Shown here: piece after piece, positions 27,086 to 36,300 of the stretch
Position numbering within the stretch: position 1 is the first letter of the stretch
Layout: every line of letters begins with the position of its first letter
Assembly: GCF_025917685.1 (NCBI RefSeq)
Contig: NZ_CP089518.1
Location: forward strand, 1,241,001-1,305,000
Direction of reading: 5' to 3'
Origin: Bacillus cereus
Lineage (GTDB): Bacteria > Bacillota > Bacilli > Bacillales > Bacillaceae_G
DNA: 64,000 nt
Translations under genes and position numbers: made by a program
The notes under the pieces: generated by a model
Told to the model about the DNA's origin: nothing
Databases searched by the model: none
Seen by the model: the letters and a program-made list of their open reading frames with translations, nothing else

Positions 27086-27502
27086 ATGTTTCGTTATTTT
27101 AAGTTTAAGCTAAATGATACAGTACAGTTTGCTGAAAAAGATGGACATATGTATCGCATTGTCGGTTATCGGTTAGAAAAAGGATTTTATCCAAAAGATG
27201 AATGGACTCATATCATTTATGAACTCCTTAGAGAATTTGATGGGTATACGATGGATGCGGAAGAAGAGGAACTTGTAAAGGTCATTCAAGTAGAGGATGA
27301 GTATTACAAAATACAAGAAGTATCGGGGTATCGTTATCCAGTAAAAATGAAGCAAAAGCAGCAAGTTATGAAAGGAGAGAAGATAGACGACTTATTAGAT
27401 ACGTACAACGACTATAAACGATTGGCAGATTTCTTTAAAGATTTATCGTATGAACAAAAAGCTGAAGCAGTATTGCAAGAAATGAAAAGAATTAGAGCAT
27501 GA
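27086..27502 (+). CDS. Conserved protein of unknown function
   Basis: 138 aa, soluble. The first part has a strand-rich small domain (FKFKLNDTVQFAEKDGHMYRIVGYRLEK) similar to the KOW/SH3-like folds of Bacillus hypotheticals, the second a helical charged region (KIDDLLDTYNDYKRLADFFKDL). I prefer ATG 27086, placed after AGGTGAAGG; a GTG nine bases earlier lies inside that site. Single gene between the MMPL gene and the pseudouridine synthase. No function assigned. Confidence 0.65.
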   Translation: MFRYFKFKLNDTVQFAEKDGHMYRIVGYRLEKGFYPKDEWTHIIYELLREFDGYTMDAEEEELVKVIQVEDEYYKIQEVSGYRYPVKMKQKQQVMKGEKIDDLLDTYNDYKRLADFFKDLSYEQKAEAVLQEMKRIRA

Positions 27503-27600
27503 GGGGCAGTCTATTATAAGACTGTCTTCTCTTTTTGACGGTGCATCAAAGTGTGTTTTCCGTTACAATGAGAGAATCAATAGAAATAAGGTGATACAGT

Positions 27601-28524
27601 ATGGAAACAAAGAAAAAGGGCGAATGGTGCGAAATTACGGTTCCAGCGATATGGAATAGTATAAGCATTGAATCGTTGTTAAAAGTAGAATGGGAAGTGC
27701 CAAAAAAGTTATTACATCAGCTTCGTATGGAAAAAGGTATTACGGTTAACGGAGAACAGAGGAGATGGGATGAGCTTTTAAAAGAAGGAGATAAGTTACA
27801 AGTTCATATGTTTATGGAGGAGGAGTACGGCATAGATCCAGAATATGGTGAATTAGATGTAGTGTATGAAGACGATCACGTACTCATTGTAAATAAGCAG
27901 GGGCAAATGGATACACATCCATCTGAAAAAAATGGGACGGGAACACTTGCTAATCTTGTTGCTTTTCATTTTCAAATGCAAGGTTTAGAGACGAAGGTTC
28001 GCCATATTCATAGGTTAGACAAAGATACGACAGGTGGTGTTGTATTCGCAAAACATAGAATTGCGGGTGCAATTATGGATCGTTTATTAATGGAACGGAA
28101 AATTAAAAGAACGTATGCGGCACTTGTTGAAGGAAAAGTAAAAAAGAAGCAAGGGACAATTGATGCAGCTATCGGAAGAGATCGACATCACGCTACGAGA
28201 CGCCGTGTTTCTCCAAAGGGAGACCAAGCTATAACATATTATAAAGTAGAGAAATATTTTAACAAACAAAATGCTACGCTTGTAACGTTACAGTTAGAAA
28301 CCGGTAGAACGCATCAAATTCGTGTTCATATGAGCTATAATGGAAATCCGTTAGTTGGGGATCTATTATATGGCGGTCAAACAAAATACATGTCTCATCA
28401 AGCGCTACATGCGATGAAGATTAATTTTGTGCATCCAATTACGAAAGAAGAGATTATGGTTGAGGTACCTTTCCCTGCAAACTTAAATAATACAATGAAA
28501 AAATTTGAAAGAGAAAACGGGTAA
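27601..28524 (+). CDS. RluA-family pseudouridine synthase
   Basis: Isomerises uridine to pseudouridine in RNA. 307 aa: N-terminal S4-like RNA-binding segment (about 20-75, LLHQLRMEKGITVNGEQRRWDELLKEGDKLQVH), then the synthase domain with HRLDKDTTGG and the catalytic Asp140, and the RTHQIRVHM motif. ATG 27601 has AAGGTGA nine bases upstream. The target RNA cannot be told (YhcT/YjbO-type paralogues exist in Bacillus). Confidence 0.88.
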   Translation: METKKKGEWCEITVPAIWNSISIESLLKVEWEVPKKLLHQLRMEKGITVNGEQRRWDELLKEGDKLQVHMFMEEEYGIDPEYGELDVVYEDDHVLIVNKQGQMDTHPSEKNGTGTLANLVAFHFQMQGLETKVRHIHRLDKDTTGGVVFAKHRIAGAIMDRLLMERKIKRTYAALVEGKVKKKQGTIDAAIGRDRHHATRRRVSPKGDQAITYYKVEKYFNKQNATLVTLQLETGRTHQIRVHMSYNGNPLVGDLLYGGQTKYMSHQALHAMKINFVHPITKEEIMVEVPFPANLNNTMKKFERENG

Positions 28525-28615
28525 AATGTAAGTTTAAAATTGAAAAAGGTAGATTTTTGCAGGGATTTCTCGAAAAGAGGCGAAGCCGTTAAGAGAAAAG
28601 AGAGGTGAGAATCAC
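28525..28615 (+). other. Leader with possible small hairpin before the DUF1648 gene
   Basis: TTTCTC (about 28567) and GAGAAA (about 28593) can pair around a smaller GGC-GAA-GCC hairpin, just before the AGAGGTGAG ribosome site. There is no T run. It could affect translation of the DUF1648 gene or be chance. Confidence 0.25.
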
Positions 28616-29221
28616 TTGGTCAAATATAAATATGTGCTAGGAATATTTTTCGCTTGTCTTTTACTTACTCTATGCATCTATACATATTTACCAACTCGTA
28701 TGGCAGTGCATTGGAACGAGAATGGTGTAGCGAATGAGTTTATAAGTAAACAAGTTGTCGTGTTATTTCTGCCTGTCCTTATTATTTTTTTACATGGATT
28801 CGTGTATATTATTTCACATAATATATATAAGTTTAACGAAGGAGAGCATTTTAGTGTAAGCGGATTTATAAAGAGTATTACTTTATTTATGTTGTTTATC
28901 CATATGCTTATTCTTTTTATTAATTTGAGAAGTAGTATATTCTTTCAGACAGGACTAACGATTGGAATTAGTATGTTTCTTTTTATGCTTAGTAAAGTGT
29001 TTAAAAAGGTGAAGGATACAGGGAAAGAACCGATCAAATTACAAAAAATCCGTTTAGTTAGTAGTCGAATCTTTCAAGTGATGGCATGTAGCATATTATT
29101 TTCATTGCTTTTGAGCCTGAAATGGGGATTTTATTTGTTAATTAGTGTAATAAGCTGCGGGTCTATTTTGTTTATGTTCTACATTTTATACGCATACATA
29201 TTAGAAAGCTATGAAGCATAA
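28616..29221 (+). CDS. DUF1648-family membrane protein
   Basis: 201 aa with five predicted helices; residues 28-44 (MAVHWNENGVANEFISK) are the DUF1648 signature, the extracytoplasmic loop seen in SdpI-like immunity proteins and in many Bacillus sensors. TTG 28616 is the start with GAGGTGAG eight bases away. In SdpI-type proteins the family protects against a toxin and sequesters a repressor, but no toxin or repressor gene is adjacent here, so that role is not supported. It converges on the CAP-protein gene with a shared terminator. Confidence 0.75.
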   Translation: MVKYKYVLGIFFACLLLTLCIYTYLPTRMAVHWNENGVANEFISKQVVVLFLPVLIIFLHGFVYIISHNIYKFNEGEHFSVSGFIKSITLFMLFIHMLILFINLRSSIFFQTGLTIGISMFLFMLSKVFKKVKDTGKEPIKLQKIRLVSSRIFQVMACSILFSLLLSLKWGFYLLISVISCGSILFMFYILYAYILESYEA

Positions 29222-29253
29222 AAAAAGAGTCTTCTCCTAGAAGACTCTTTTTC
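29222..29253. terminator. Bidirectional terminator between convergent genes
   Basis: AAAGAGTCTTCT / AGAAGACTCTTT with a 3-base loop, A-rich before and T-rich after, serving both the DUF1648 gene (plus) and the CAP-protein gene (minus). Confidence 0.9.
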
Positions 29254-29256
29254 TAT

Positions 29257-30084
29257 TTACTTCGTAATAAATTGCTGTGTCCAGTAGTTGCCGCTTTCTA
29301 CATAACCAACACCGATGTGAGTGAAGCTGTTATTTAAAATGTTTGCACGGTGTCCAGCACTGTTCATCCAAGCTTGTACTACTTCTTCAGGTGTACGTTG
29401 GCCTTGAGCGATGTTCTCACCTGCAGATGTATAAGAAATGCCAAATTTCTTCATCATGTCAAACGGAGATCCGTATGTAGGGCTGTTATGATCAAAGTAG
29501 TTATTTTTTTGCATATCTTCAGATTTAATACGTGCTACTTTGCTTAATTCAGTATCGATTTGTAATGCTGATAAACCTTGTTTTGCACGCTCAGCGTTTG
29601 TTAATTCAACAACACGTTGTTCGAACTCGCTTAAAGATTTTGCTTCTTCAGCAGGCTTTTGCTCAGCTGGTTTTTGTTCAGCAGGTTTTTGAGTATTGTT
29701 GTTTTCAGCAGGTTTTTGAGCTTCTGGTTTTTGAACTTCTTCAGCAGGCTTTTGCTCAACTGGTTTTTGCTCAGCAGGCTTTTGAGTTTCTGGCTTAGCT
29801 GTTGGTTGTTCAGTCACAACATTTTCAGTAGGCTGTTGACCAGGAATGAAGCAATCTTGTTGGAATTGTCCTTGATTCCATTGTGCTAATGATTCAACTC
29901 CCATAGATTGTAAGAATGCTTGTAATTCTTGTTGGCTCATTTGCTTCATCATCATTTTTGAATGCTGAATATTTTGAACCTTTATGTTAGATGGTTGTAC
30001 TGTTGCAGCTTGTGCATCTAAAGAAGATACTCCTAAAGTAAGAGCTGTTGCAGCAGCTACAGATAATAAAACACGCTTTTTCAT
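29257..30084 (-). CDS. Secreted CAP/SCP-domain protein (YkwD-like)
   Basis: 275 aa: signal peptide (1-27, cleavage after DAQA), a short helical N-terminal part (MKQMSQQELQAFLQSMGVES), a low-complexity linker with many QKPAEQKP/QKPVEQKP units (about 90-147), and a C-terminal CAP domain (about 153-275; LTNAERAKQGLSALQID, AGENIAQGQ, AWMNSAGHRANILN, HIGVGYV) with the two His and Glu residues of the family cavity. Bacillus YkwD-like proteins are secreted and spore- or wall-associated, function unknown. ATG 30084 follows GGGGGACAC. The Pro-rich linker probably crosses the wall. Confidence 0.88.
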   Translation of the reverse strand: MKKRVLLSVAAATALTLGVSSLDAQAATVQPSNIKVQNIQHSKMMMKQMSQQELQAFLQSMGVESLAQWNQGQFQQDCFIPGQQPTENVVTEQPTAKPETQKPAEQKPVEQKPAEEVQKPEAQKPAENNNTQKPAEQKPAEQKPAEEAKSLSEFEQRVVELTNAERAKQGLSALQIDTELSKVARIKSEDMQKNNYFDHNSPTYGSPFDMMKKFGISYTSAGENIAQGQRTPEEVVQAWMNSAGHRANILNNSFTHIGVGYVESGNYWTQQFITK

Positions 30085-30476
30085 GATGTGTGTCCCCCTA
30101 TATAAAGTTTTAATTTGTTTTCACACGATTTGTTTTTGACAGCCTGTCTGACTGACAAATTCATCGTAGCATACAATTTACAAGAAAAAAGATGGAAAAA
30201 AATTCATAGACTTCGAAATTACCTAATTTATCCTAAGGGAAGAAAAGGGCGGAAATAAGAGAAACATAGAGTATAAAAGGAATTTTTAGCATTTTTATAC
30301 TTCGTTTTAAGAGGGGGTTTTTGGATAAAGTTACCTAAATAGAAAATGAAGAATCCTATTGTATCAATGGTTTGAGCGATTTTTCGAGGAATATAATGGA
30401 TTGATTTTTACAAAACTGTAATGTTTCTGTTGTTCTTTTTTATAATAAAGTAACATATTTTTAATGTTGTAGCAGA
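30085..30476. other. Intergenic region upstream of the CAP-protein gene
   Basis: About 390 bases between the CAP-protein gene (reading left) and the glcF terminator. It holds the CAP gene promoter on the minus strand near a GACAGCCTGTCTGACTGACA stretch (30138-30157). No gene in any frame. Confidence 0.5.
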
Positions 30477-30523
30477 CAAAAAAGCGGCTATCTCTTTACA
30501 TAGACGAAGGAGATAGCCGTTTT
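30477..30523 (-). terminator. Terminator of glcDF
   Basis: AAACGGCTATCTCC / GAGATAGCCGCTTT stem on the minus strand (loop about 14 bases) followed by TTTTTGTC. Confidence 0.85.
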
Positions 30524-30549
30524 CCTATTATTACGTATGTTACGAGTTA

Positions 30550-31878
30550 TTACGAGTTAGTTTCAATTGCTTCTAATAATAAATCTACGATGTGAATTCC
30601 TCTCATTTTATGAGAAAGACCTTCCCGTTCAATGCCTAATTTTATTTGTAATAGACAACCTGGATTTGCAGTAACAATCTTTGCTGCATCTGTTTCATGT
30701 ACACAGTCCATTTTATAATCTAGGAATTCCATTGATAACTCTGAATGAACAATGTTGTAAATACCAGCAGAACCACAGCAGCGGTCCGCATCTTTCATTT
30801 CACGGTATGTCGCGCCTTGGATGGCTTCTAGTAACATACGAGGTTCAGAAGATGTTCGCATAACATTGCGTAAATGACAAGAGTCTTGATACGTAATGAT
30901 TTGTGGCGTGAGTCGTAAGTCAGTACGTTTATGGAAATCTAATTCTACTAGTATAGCGGTAATATCTTTAATTTTAGAAACAAACTGCTTTGCACGTTCA
31001 GCCCACTTTGGATCATCTTTTAAAAGATAATCATAGTCTACGAGGTAAGCTCCGCAGCCACCTGCATTCGTAATAATATAGTCTATTTGTAAATCTTCGA
31101 ATGCTTGTATATTTCGTTTCGCTAATTCTTTTGCTCCACTTTTTTCACCAGCATGCCCATGTAATGCCCCGCAGCAACTTTGCGTTTTCGGAATAACGAT
31201 ATCGCAACCAGCTAACTGAAGAAGTTTCATCGTTGCGTTATTTGTTTCTAAAAACATCGTATCCATTAAACAACCTGTGAAGAATGCAACTTGTTTTTTC
31301 TTTGCTACCTCAGCAGGTAAAAATTCAGGACGATTTTTCATTGCTTTCATTTTAGGGACTTTTGGTAAAACAAGATCCATCGTTGCAAGTGTTTCAGGGA
31401 ATAACTTCATAATCCCTGCTTTATGTGTTAGCGTTTGTAAACCAGAACGCTGGTAAAATCCGATTAGTCCTGTTAATGTTCTCATTCGATTTTGATGAGG
31501 GAATAGTCCTTCAAAAACGACTTTACGAACGGCTCTCACTGGCACCGAGAACTTTTTATTTTGATTTATAATATCACGAGCTTCTTCTAATAAATGTCCA
31601 TAATTCACACCAGATGGACAAACAGGCTCACAAGCGCGGCAGCCAAGGCAAACATTTAATGTATTTTCAACATCCTCATCTGGCTCAATTAAACCATCGA
31701 CGACGGCTTTCATTAATGCGATACGTCCGCGTGGTGAATGCGATTCTTTATACCCAGATTGAATATAAGTAGGGCAAGTCGGTAAACAAAAGCCGCATCG
31801 CATACAGTTTAGTAGTTCATCTTCACTTAATCGTTCTTTAAATTCCTTTTGAATGTTTTTTGTATTTAATGTGGTCAT
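30550..31878 (-). CDS. glcF: Glycolate oxidase iron-sulfur subunit
   Basis: Passes electrons from the GlcD flavin. 442 aa: two 4Fe-4S clusters with Cys25-28-31-35 (CMRCGFCLPTCPT) and Cys77-80-83-87 (CLGCRACEPVCPSG), then two CCG domains (QSCCGALHGHAGEK; DRCCGSAGIYNI). Start overlaps the glcD stop by four bases (ATGA). Same layout as the B. subtilis ysfC-ysfD (glcDF) pair. Membrane-near oxidation of glycolate or another 2-hydroxy acid is expected; specificity is by homology only. Confidence 0.9.
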   Translation of the reverse strand: MTTLNTKNIQKEFKERLSEDELLNCMRCGFCLPTCPTYIQSGYKESHSPRGRIALMKAVVDGLIEPDEDVENTLNVCLGCRACEPVCPSGVNYGHLLEEARDIINQNKKFSVPVRAVRKVVFEGLFPHQNRMRTLTGLIGFYQRSGLQTLTHKAGIMKLFPETLATMDLVLPKVPKMKAMKNRPEFLPAEVAKKKQVAFFTGCLMDTMFLETNNATMKLLQLAGCDIVIPKTQSCCGALHGHAGEKSGAKELAKRNIQAFEDLQIDYIITNAGGCGAYLVDYDYLLKDDPKWAERAKQFVSKIKDITAILVELDFHKRTDLRLTPQIITYQDSCHLRNVMRTSSEPRMLLEAIQGATYREMKDADRCCGSAGIYNIVHSELSMEFLDYKMDCVHETDAAKIVTANPGCLLQIKLGIEREGLSHKMRGIHIVDLLLEAIETNS

Positions 31879-33287
31879 CGCTCAACCACCACTCTTTTAC
31901 GAGAGTCTTTCGCGAACATTTTACCTGGATTCATAATGTTATTTGGATCGAAGGCTTGTTTAATTCCTTGCATAGCAGCAATACCTTCTTTACCTAATTT
32001 CATTTCTAAATAAGGAGCTTTCATCGCGCCAACACCATGTTCACCAGTAATCGTGCCACCAAGTTCAATTGCTTTCGCAAATATTTCAGCAAAAGCTTGT
32101 TCAGCTCGGTGCATTTCTTCTTCATTACGGGCATCTGTCATACAAGTTGGGTGTAAGTTGCCGTCACCAGCATGACCAAAAGTACAAATAGGAATATTAT
32201 ATTTCTTTGCAATTGCATTAATTGCTTCAACCATTGGAGCAATTTGTGAACGTGGTACCGTCGCATCTTCCAGTATTGTTGTAGGTTTTAGTCTTGCAAG
32301 TGCTGATAGTGCACTACGGCGAGCTGTTCGAAGCGCATCTGCTTCCGCTTCATCTTTTGCAACGCGAACATCGACTGCATTCATAGAACGACAAACGTTA
32401 GCCATTTTTTCAATATCTCGATTGACAACTTCGGGCGGGCCGTCTTGTTCAATTAATAAAATTGCCTTAACGTCAGTTGGTAAACCGATTTGTGCAAATT
32501 CTTCTACAACTTCAATTGTCGGTTGATCTAAAAACTCAAGTGTCGCAGGAATGATTTTATTTGCAATAATAGAAGAAACAGCACGTGCAGCTTCGTTAAT
32601 ATCTTCATATAGTGCGAGCATTGTTTTCTTCGTTTCAGGCATAGGAACAAGTTTTAATATCGCTTCCGTAACAACACCAAGTGTTCCTTCAGAACCGATA
32701 AATAGACGAGTTAAATCGTAACCAGCTACATCTTTTGCTAATTTACCGCCAGTGCGAATGATATCGCCGTTTGGTAAGACAAGCTCAAGCCCCATTACAT
32801 AATCACGTGTTACGCCATATTTTAACCCACGCAATCCACCTGAGTTTTCATTAATGTTACCGCCGATTGTAGAAATTTTCATAGAGCTTGGATCTGGTGG
32901 ATAAAATAAACCTTTTTCTTCTACTGCTTTAATAATATCAAGTGTAATAACGCCAGCTTGTACAGTAATTGTTAAATTTTCTTCGTCAATTTCTAAAATA
33001 TTGTTCATATGGCGGAAAATAAGGACAATACCGCCTTCAAGTGGACACGCTCCAGCACAAAGATTTGTTCCAGACCCGCGAACATATACAGGAATTTTAT
33101 GAGTGTTACACACTTTTAACACGTCTGCTACTTCATTTGTATTACGAGGAGCAATGACTGCATCAGGCATCGCTTGGAAGTTTGGAGTGGCATCATAACT
33201 ATAAGTTAAACGCCCCATATTGGATGTATCTACATTATCTTCGCCAACAATGGATACGAATGAATCAATAATTTGCTTTTCTAACAT
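31875..33287 (-). CDS. glcD: Glycolate oxidase FAD-binding subunit
   Basis: FAD enzyme oxidising glycolate (or a related 2-hydroxy acid) to the keto acid. 470 aa: FAD-binding PCMH domain (about 38-217; VRGSGTNLCAGACPLEGGIVL, GGNINENSGGLRGLKYGVTRDYV) and the C-terminal FAD oxidase domain (ITGEHGVGAMKAPYL). ATG complementing 33285-33287, with AAGGGGGA upstream. First gene of glcDF. The CdaR-type regulator gene is upstream on the same strand with a 127-base gap. Confidence 0.9.
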   Translation of the reverse strand: MLEKQIIDSFVSIVGEDNVDTSNMGRLTYSYDATPNFQAMPDAVIAPRNTNEVADVLKVCNTHKIPVYVRGSGTNLCAGACPLEGGIVLIFRHMNNILEIDEENLTITVQAGVITLDIIKAVEEKGLFYPPDPSSMKISTIGGNINENSGGLRGLKYGVTRDYVMGLELVLPNGDIIRTGGKLAKDVAGYDLTRLFIGSEGTLGVVTEAILKLVPMPETKKTMLALYEDINEAARAVSSIIANKIIPATLEFLDQPTIEVVEEFAQIGLPTDVKAILLIEQDGPPEVVNRDIEKMANVCRSMNAVDVRVAKDEAEADALRTARRSALSALARLKPTTILEDATVPRSQIAPMVEAINAIAKKYNIPICTFGHAGDGNLHPTCMTDARNEEEMHRAEQAFAEIFAKAIELGGTITGEHGVGAMKAPYLEMKLGKEGIAAMQGIKQAFDPNNIMNPGKMFAKDSRKRVVVER

Positions 33288-33414
33288 TGGAAATCCCCCT
33301 CAAACTGTTAACGTATTTAGTAATAATAAAAAACGTTGTAACAGTGCTTTCATTATAATGATAAAAAAGTCAGGGGATTCTTTCTATGTGTAATCATCTA
33401 AAGATTAATCTGTT

Positions 33415-34521
33415 TTATCGTTCTTTTTTTGTATGATTATCTAATAATAGAAGTGAAAAGTATAAAACATTTAAATCTTTGAATTGTTTTGGGTCAAGTT
33501 CTGTATGTTCCTCAATCTTTTTTAACCTGTAATGCAATGTGTTAATGTGTATATGTAATTGCTGAGCTGTTTGCTTATAGGATTGGTTATAATCAATAAA
33601 TAAACGTAAAGTGTGCATAAGTTCAGGAGATGATACTAAGTTTTCGATGGTACGCTCTAAAAACTGTTCCCGCGTTTCAGTAGAAATATCTTGTAAGCAC
33701 ATTTCTAAACGTAAATCTTCATTAAATACAATTTTTTTCGTTTCAAGTGATACTGAAAGAGCTTGTAATGCTTGTTCGTACGATAAGTTCATATTACTTG
33801 GTGTAACTGTTTGTCCAATCCCGATATATAAAGTAATAGAAAATAAAGTTTCACAGTCTTGTTTTAATCGTTTTAAAAATTGATAAGTTTGCTCTTTGGA
33901 GCTTATCGTTGTAAATAAGATGAATCGATCATTTCCCCAGCGAACAAAGAGATGCTCCTTTGCTAATATATTGCGTACGTGTTGCCAAATTTTACGCTGA
34001 AGCATCGTGTCATTTTGATCGATAGAGAACAAAATAAGTTGTTTCTTCTTATATAAATCAATACCAAGTGTTTTTGCACGATCGAAAAAACTTGGAGACC
34101 AGTCTGTATTTTGAAGCCAATCAAAAACAAATGCTTCATAAGAACGGTGCTCAAGTTCTAGCTGTTCTAAAAAGTAATTTTCGTGAATTAATAGTTCGGT
34201 CATCTTACGTAATATTTCTCCATATTGGGAAATGTTTTCAGGTTCTCCTGTGATTCCAATAACACCGATTACTTCATCATGGAATAGCAAAGGAAGATTC
34301 ATCCCCGCCTTTACGCCTTGCAGTCGCCTTTCATCTTCTTTTGTAATAATGACAGTCTTTTTTTGTTTCGCACAGCGGAGTGCGCCTTCATGAAATTGAC
34401 CGATTCTTTCCGCATCTGTACTTGCGATAATAACACCTTGTATATTAATGATAATAATATTTTCTGTAATCAGTCTGCGTACTTCCCGTACAATTTTATT
34501 CGCTAAATCAGGAAAAAGCAT
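33415..34521 (-). CDS. CdaR/PucR-type sugar-diacid regulator (YsfB-like)
   Basis: 368 aa: N-terminal sugar-diacid recognition domain (about 1-135; LFPDLANKIVREVRRLITENI and AGMNLPLLFHDEVIGVIGITG), a middle GGDEF-like region, and a C-terminal helix-turn-helix (YKQTAQQLHIHINTLHYRLKKIEE). The start is the ATG complementing 34519-34521 after GAGGTG; the GTG three codons earlier lies within that site. It is immediately upstream of glcDF and is the likely activator of those genes in response to glycolate or a related acid, as proposed for YsfB. Confidence 0.85.
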   Translation of the reverse strand: MLFPDLANKIVREVRRLITENIIIINIQGVIIASTDAERIGQFHEGALRCAKQKKTVIITKEDERRLQGVKAGMNLPLLFHDEVIGVIGITGEPENISQYGEILRKMTELLIHENYFLEQLELEHRSYEAFVFDWLQNTDWSPSFFDRAKTLGIDLYKKKQLILFSIDQNDTMLQRKIWQHVRNILAKEHLFVRWGNDRFILFTTISSKEQTYQFLKRLKQDCETLFSITLYIGIGQTVTPSNMNLSYEQALQALSVSLETKKIVFNEDLRLEMCLQDISTETREQFLERTIENLVSSPELMHTLRLFIDYNQSYKQTAQQLHIHINTLHYRLKKIEEHTELDPKQFKDLNVLYFSLLLLDNHTKKER

Positions 34522-34657
34522 AATTTGCACACCTCAAATTCTATTTGTTGTACATTATATATGTAAGTTTATTAATAAAGGAAGATTTCACATTTTCCAC
34601 ACATTTATTTGTTATTTTACAATTATAACGAAATCATCCGAAGATGGAGGGAATCTT

Positions 34658-35629
34658 TTGAGAAAGTTTATTTTTCTTCTCTGTTTTTTATTTCTATTAG
34701 TGGGGTGTCAAGGAAGTTCATATACACCAATTGCTAAAGGTAAAAATGTTATTATAACAACGAATATAAAAGAAGGTAGTATTAGTTTTATTGATAAAAA
34801 ATCTAAAAAATTAATCACGACATGGGAATTAAATGAACCGATGGCAGGAATTGCACTACTTCCAAATAATGAGGAAATACTTGTATACGGCAAGCAGTTA
34901 GAATATATGTATGTATACTCACTAACAGAAGGAAGACAGGTGGACAAATATAAGACTGGAAAAGGAATTGTGAATGTAGTCGTATCAGAAGACAAAAAAC
35001 AATTATTTGCTGCCGATCAAAATGCTCAAAAGGTAAGGTTCTTTACGATAAAAGGGAAAGAGACAGGGAGTGTTTCAACAGGAAAAGGACCAATAACGAT
35101 GGTAGAGCATGATAAGCGATTAACCGTGCTAAACTTTTATGATACGAAACTAACGACAATTGATACAAAGAAAAAAGAGGTTATACAATCCTTTATGATT
35201 CCCCCGGCATCAACAGGAGCAACGGTTAGCGCTGATGGGAAAGAAATATGGATTGGTGGACATGGTGATGGAAGTCAAGTGAATGAGAAAGTATTAGTGT
35301 ATTCTTTACAGAGCGGAGAGATGGTGCGTTCTTTACATGCTCCATTTATGCCTGTGAATATAACAAAGGATGATAAGTATGTATATGCGCTAAGTCACGG
35401 TTCAAATACGCTTAGAAAGTTTGATGTTAGCACGTATCAAGAGGTAGCTTCTGTAGAAGTAGGATCAAACCCATTTTCATTTTTGAAAAGCGGAACAGAA
35501 GGGTATGTAGCTAGTTATGATGGCGATGAAGTATGCGTTATGGATATGAAGAATATGAAAATAAAACAAACAATTAAAGTCGGCAAAGGACCGTTTCAAC
35601 TCATAGAGAGAGAAGGGGAAGGGCAATGA
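34658..35629 (+). CDS. Lipoprotein with YVTN-type beta-propeller, coupled to a two-component system
   Basis: 323-aa lipoprotein: signal with lipobox LVGC (Cys17), then about seven beta-propeller blades (for example SEDKKQLFAADQNAQKVRFFT, SADGKEIWIGGHGDGSQ, SGTEGYVASYDGDEVCVMDM), like YVTN/lactonase-type WD-like proteins. I start at TTG 34658, seven bases after GGAGGGAA; a longer frame to 34448 reads through the divergent regulator's 5' region. The last codons overlap the response-regulator ATG (ATGA). Its position suggests an extracytoplasmic ligand- or stress-sensing partner of the histidine kinase; this is inference. Confidence 0.8.
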   Translation: MRKFIFLLCFLFLLVGCQGSSYTPIAKGKNVIITTNIKEGSISFIDKKSKKLITTWELNEPMAGIALLPNNEEILVYGKQLEYMYVYSLTEGRQVDKYKTGKGIVNVVVSEDKKQLFAADQNAQKVRFFTIKGKETGSVSTGKGPITMVEHDKRLTVLNFYDTKLTTIDTKKKEVIQSFMIPPASTGATVSADGKEIWIGGHGDGSQVNEKVLVYSLQSGEMVRSLHAPFMPVNITKDDKYVYALSHGSNTLRKFDVSTYQEVASVEVGSNPFSFLKSGTEGYVASYDGDEVCVMDMKNMKIKQTIKVGKGPFQLIEREGEGQ

Positions 35630-36297
35630 GTAAATATAAAGTGCTAGTTGTAGATGACGAAAGTGATATGAGACAACTTGTCGGAATGTACTTAGATAAC
35701 TTCGGATACGAGTGGGGAGAAGCTGAAAATGGAAAAGAAGCACTTCAAAAATTAGAGAATGATCATTATGATTTCGTCGTACTAGATATAATGATGCCAG
35801 AGATGGATGGACTTTCAGTTTGTAAAGAGATTCGAAAAACATCGGATGTACCGATTATATTTTTAACAGCAAAAGGTGAAGAGTGGAATAGAGTAAACGG
35901 CTTACGTATGGGAGCCGATGATTATATTGTAAAGCCATTTAGTCCAGGGGAGTTAATTGCTCGTATGGAAGCTGTACTAAGACGGTATACAAAGCAAGAG
36001 CAGCAAGAGGAGATTCAATTTGGCCCGATCCTTATTAATGAAAAAAGTAGACGAATTGAGACGGATGGACAAGTAGTGTCACTTACAGTTAAAGAGTTTG
36101 ATTTACTATATTTTCTTTGCCAACATAATGGACAAGTATTTAGTCGGGAGCAATTGCTTGAAAAAGTATGGGGATATGATTATGCAGGAAGTACAAGAAC
36201 AGTAGATACGCATGTGAAAACGATGCGTCTAAAGCTCGGAGAAAGTGGAAACTACATTCAAACCGTTTGGGGTGTAGGTTATAAATTTGAGGTGTAA
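35626..36297 (+). CDS. OmpR-family response regulator
   Basis: 223 aa: receiver domain with acidic pocket and phosphoacceptor Asp54 (VVLDIMMPEMDG), Lys in IVKPF, and a C-terminal winged helix (about 128-222, GQVFSREQLLEKVWGYDYAGSTRTVDTHV). ATG 35626 overlaps the lipoprotein stop. The kinase gene follows after three bases, so lipoprotein, regulator and kinase form one unit. Target genes unknown; no obvious target is in the neighbourhood except itself. Confidence 0.9.
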   Translation: MSKYKVLVVDDESDMRQLVGMYLDNFGYEWGEAENGKEALQKLENDHYDFVVLDIMMPEMDGLSVCKEIRKTSDVPIIFLTAKGEEWNRVNGLRMGADDYIVKPFSPGELIARMEAVLRRYTKQEQQEEIQFGPILINEKSRRIETDGQVVSLTVKEFDLLYFLCQHNGQVFSREQLLEKVWGYDYAGSTRTVDTHVKTMRLKLGESGNYIQTVWGVGYKFEV

Positions 36298-36300
36298 CGT

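Noticed and set aside
28616..29221. SdpI-like toxin immunity system
   Set aside because: The DUF1648 signature is present, but there is no toxin gene and no ArsR-type repressor next to it, so an immunity role is not supported.
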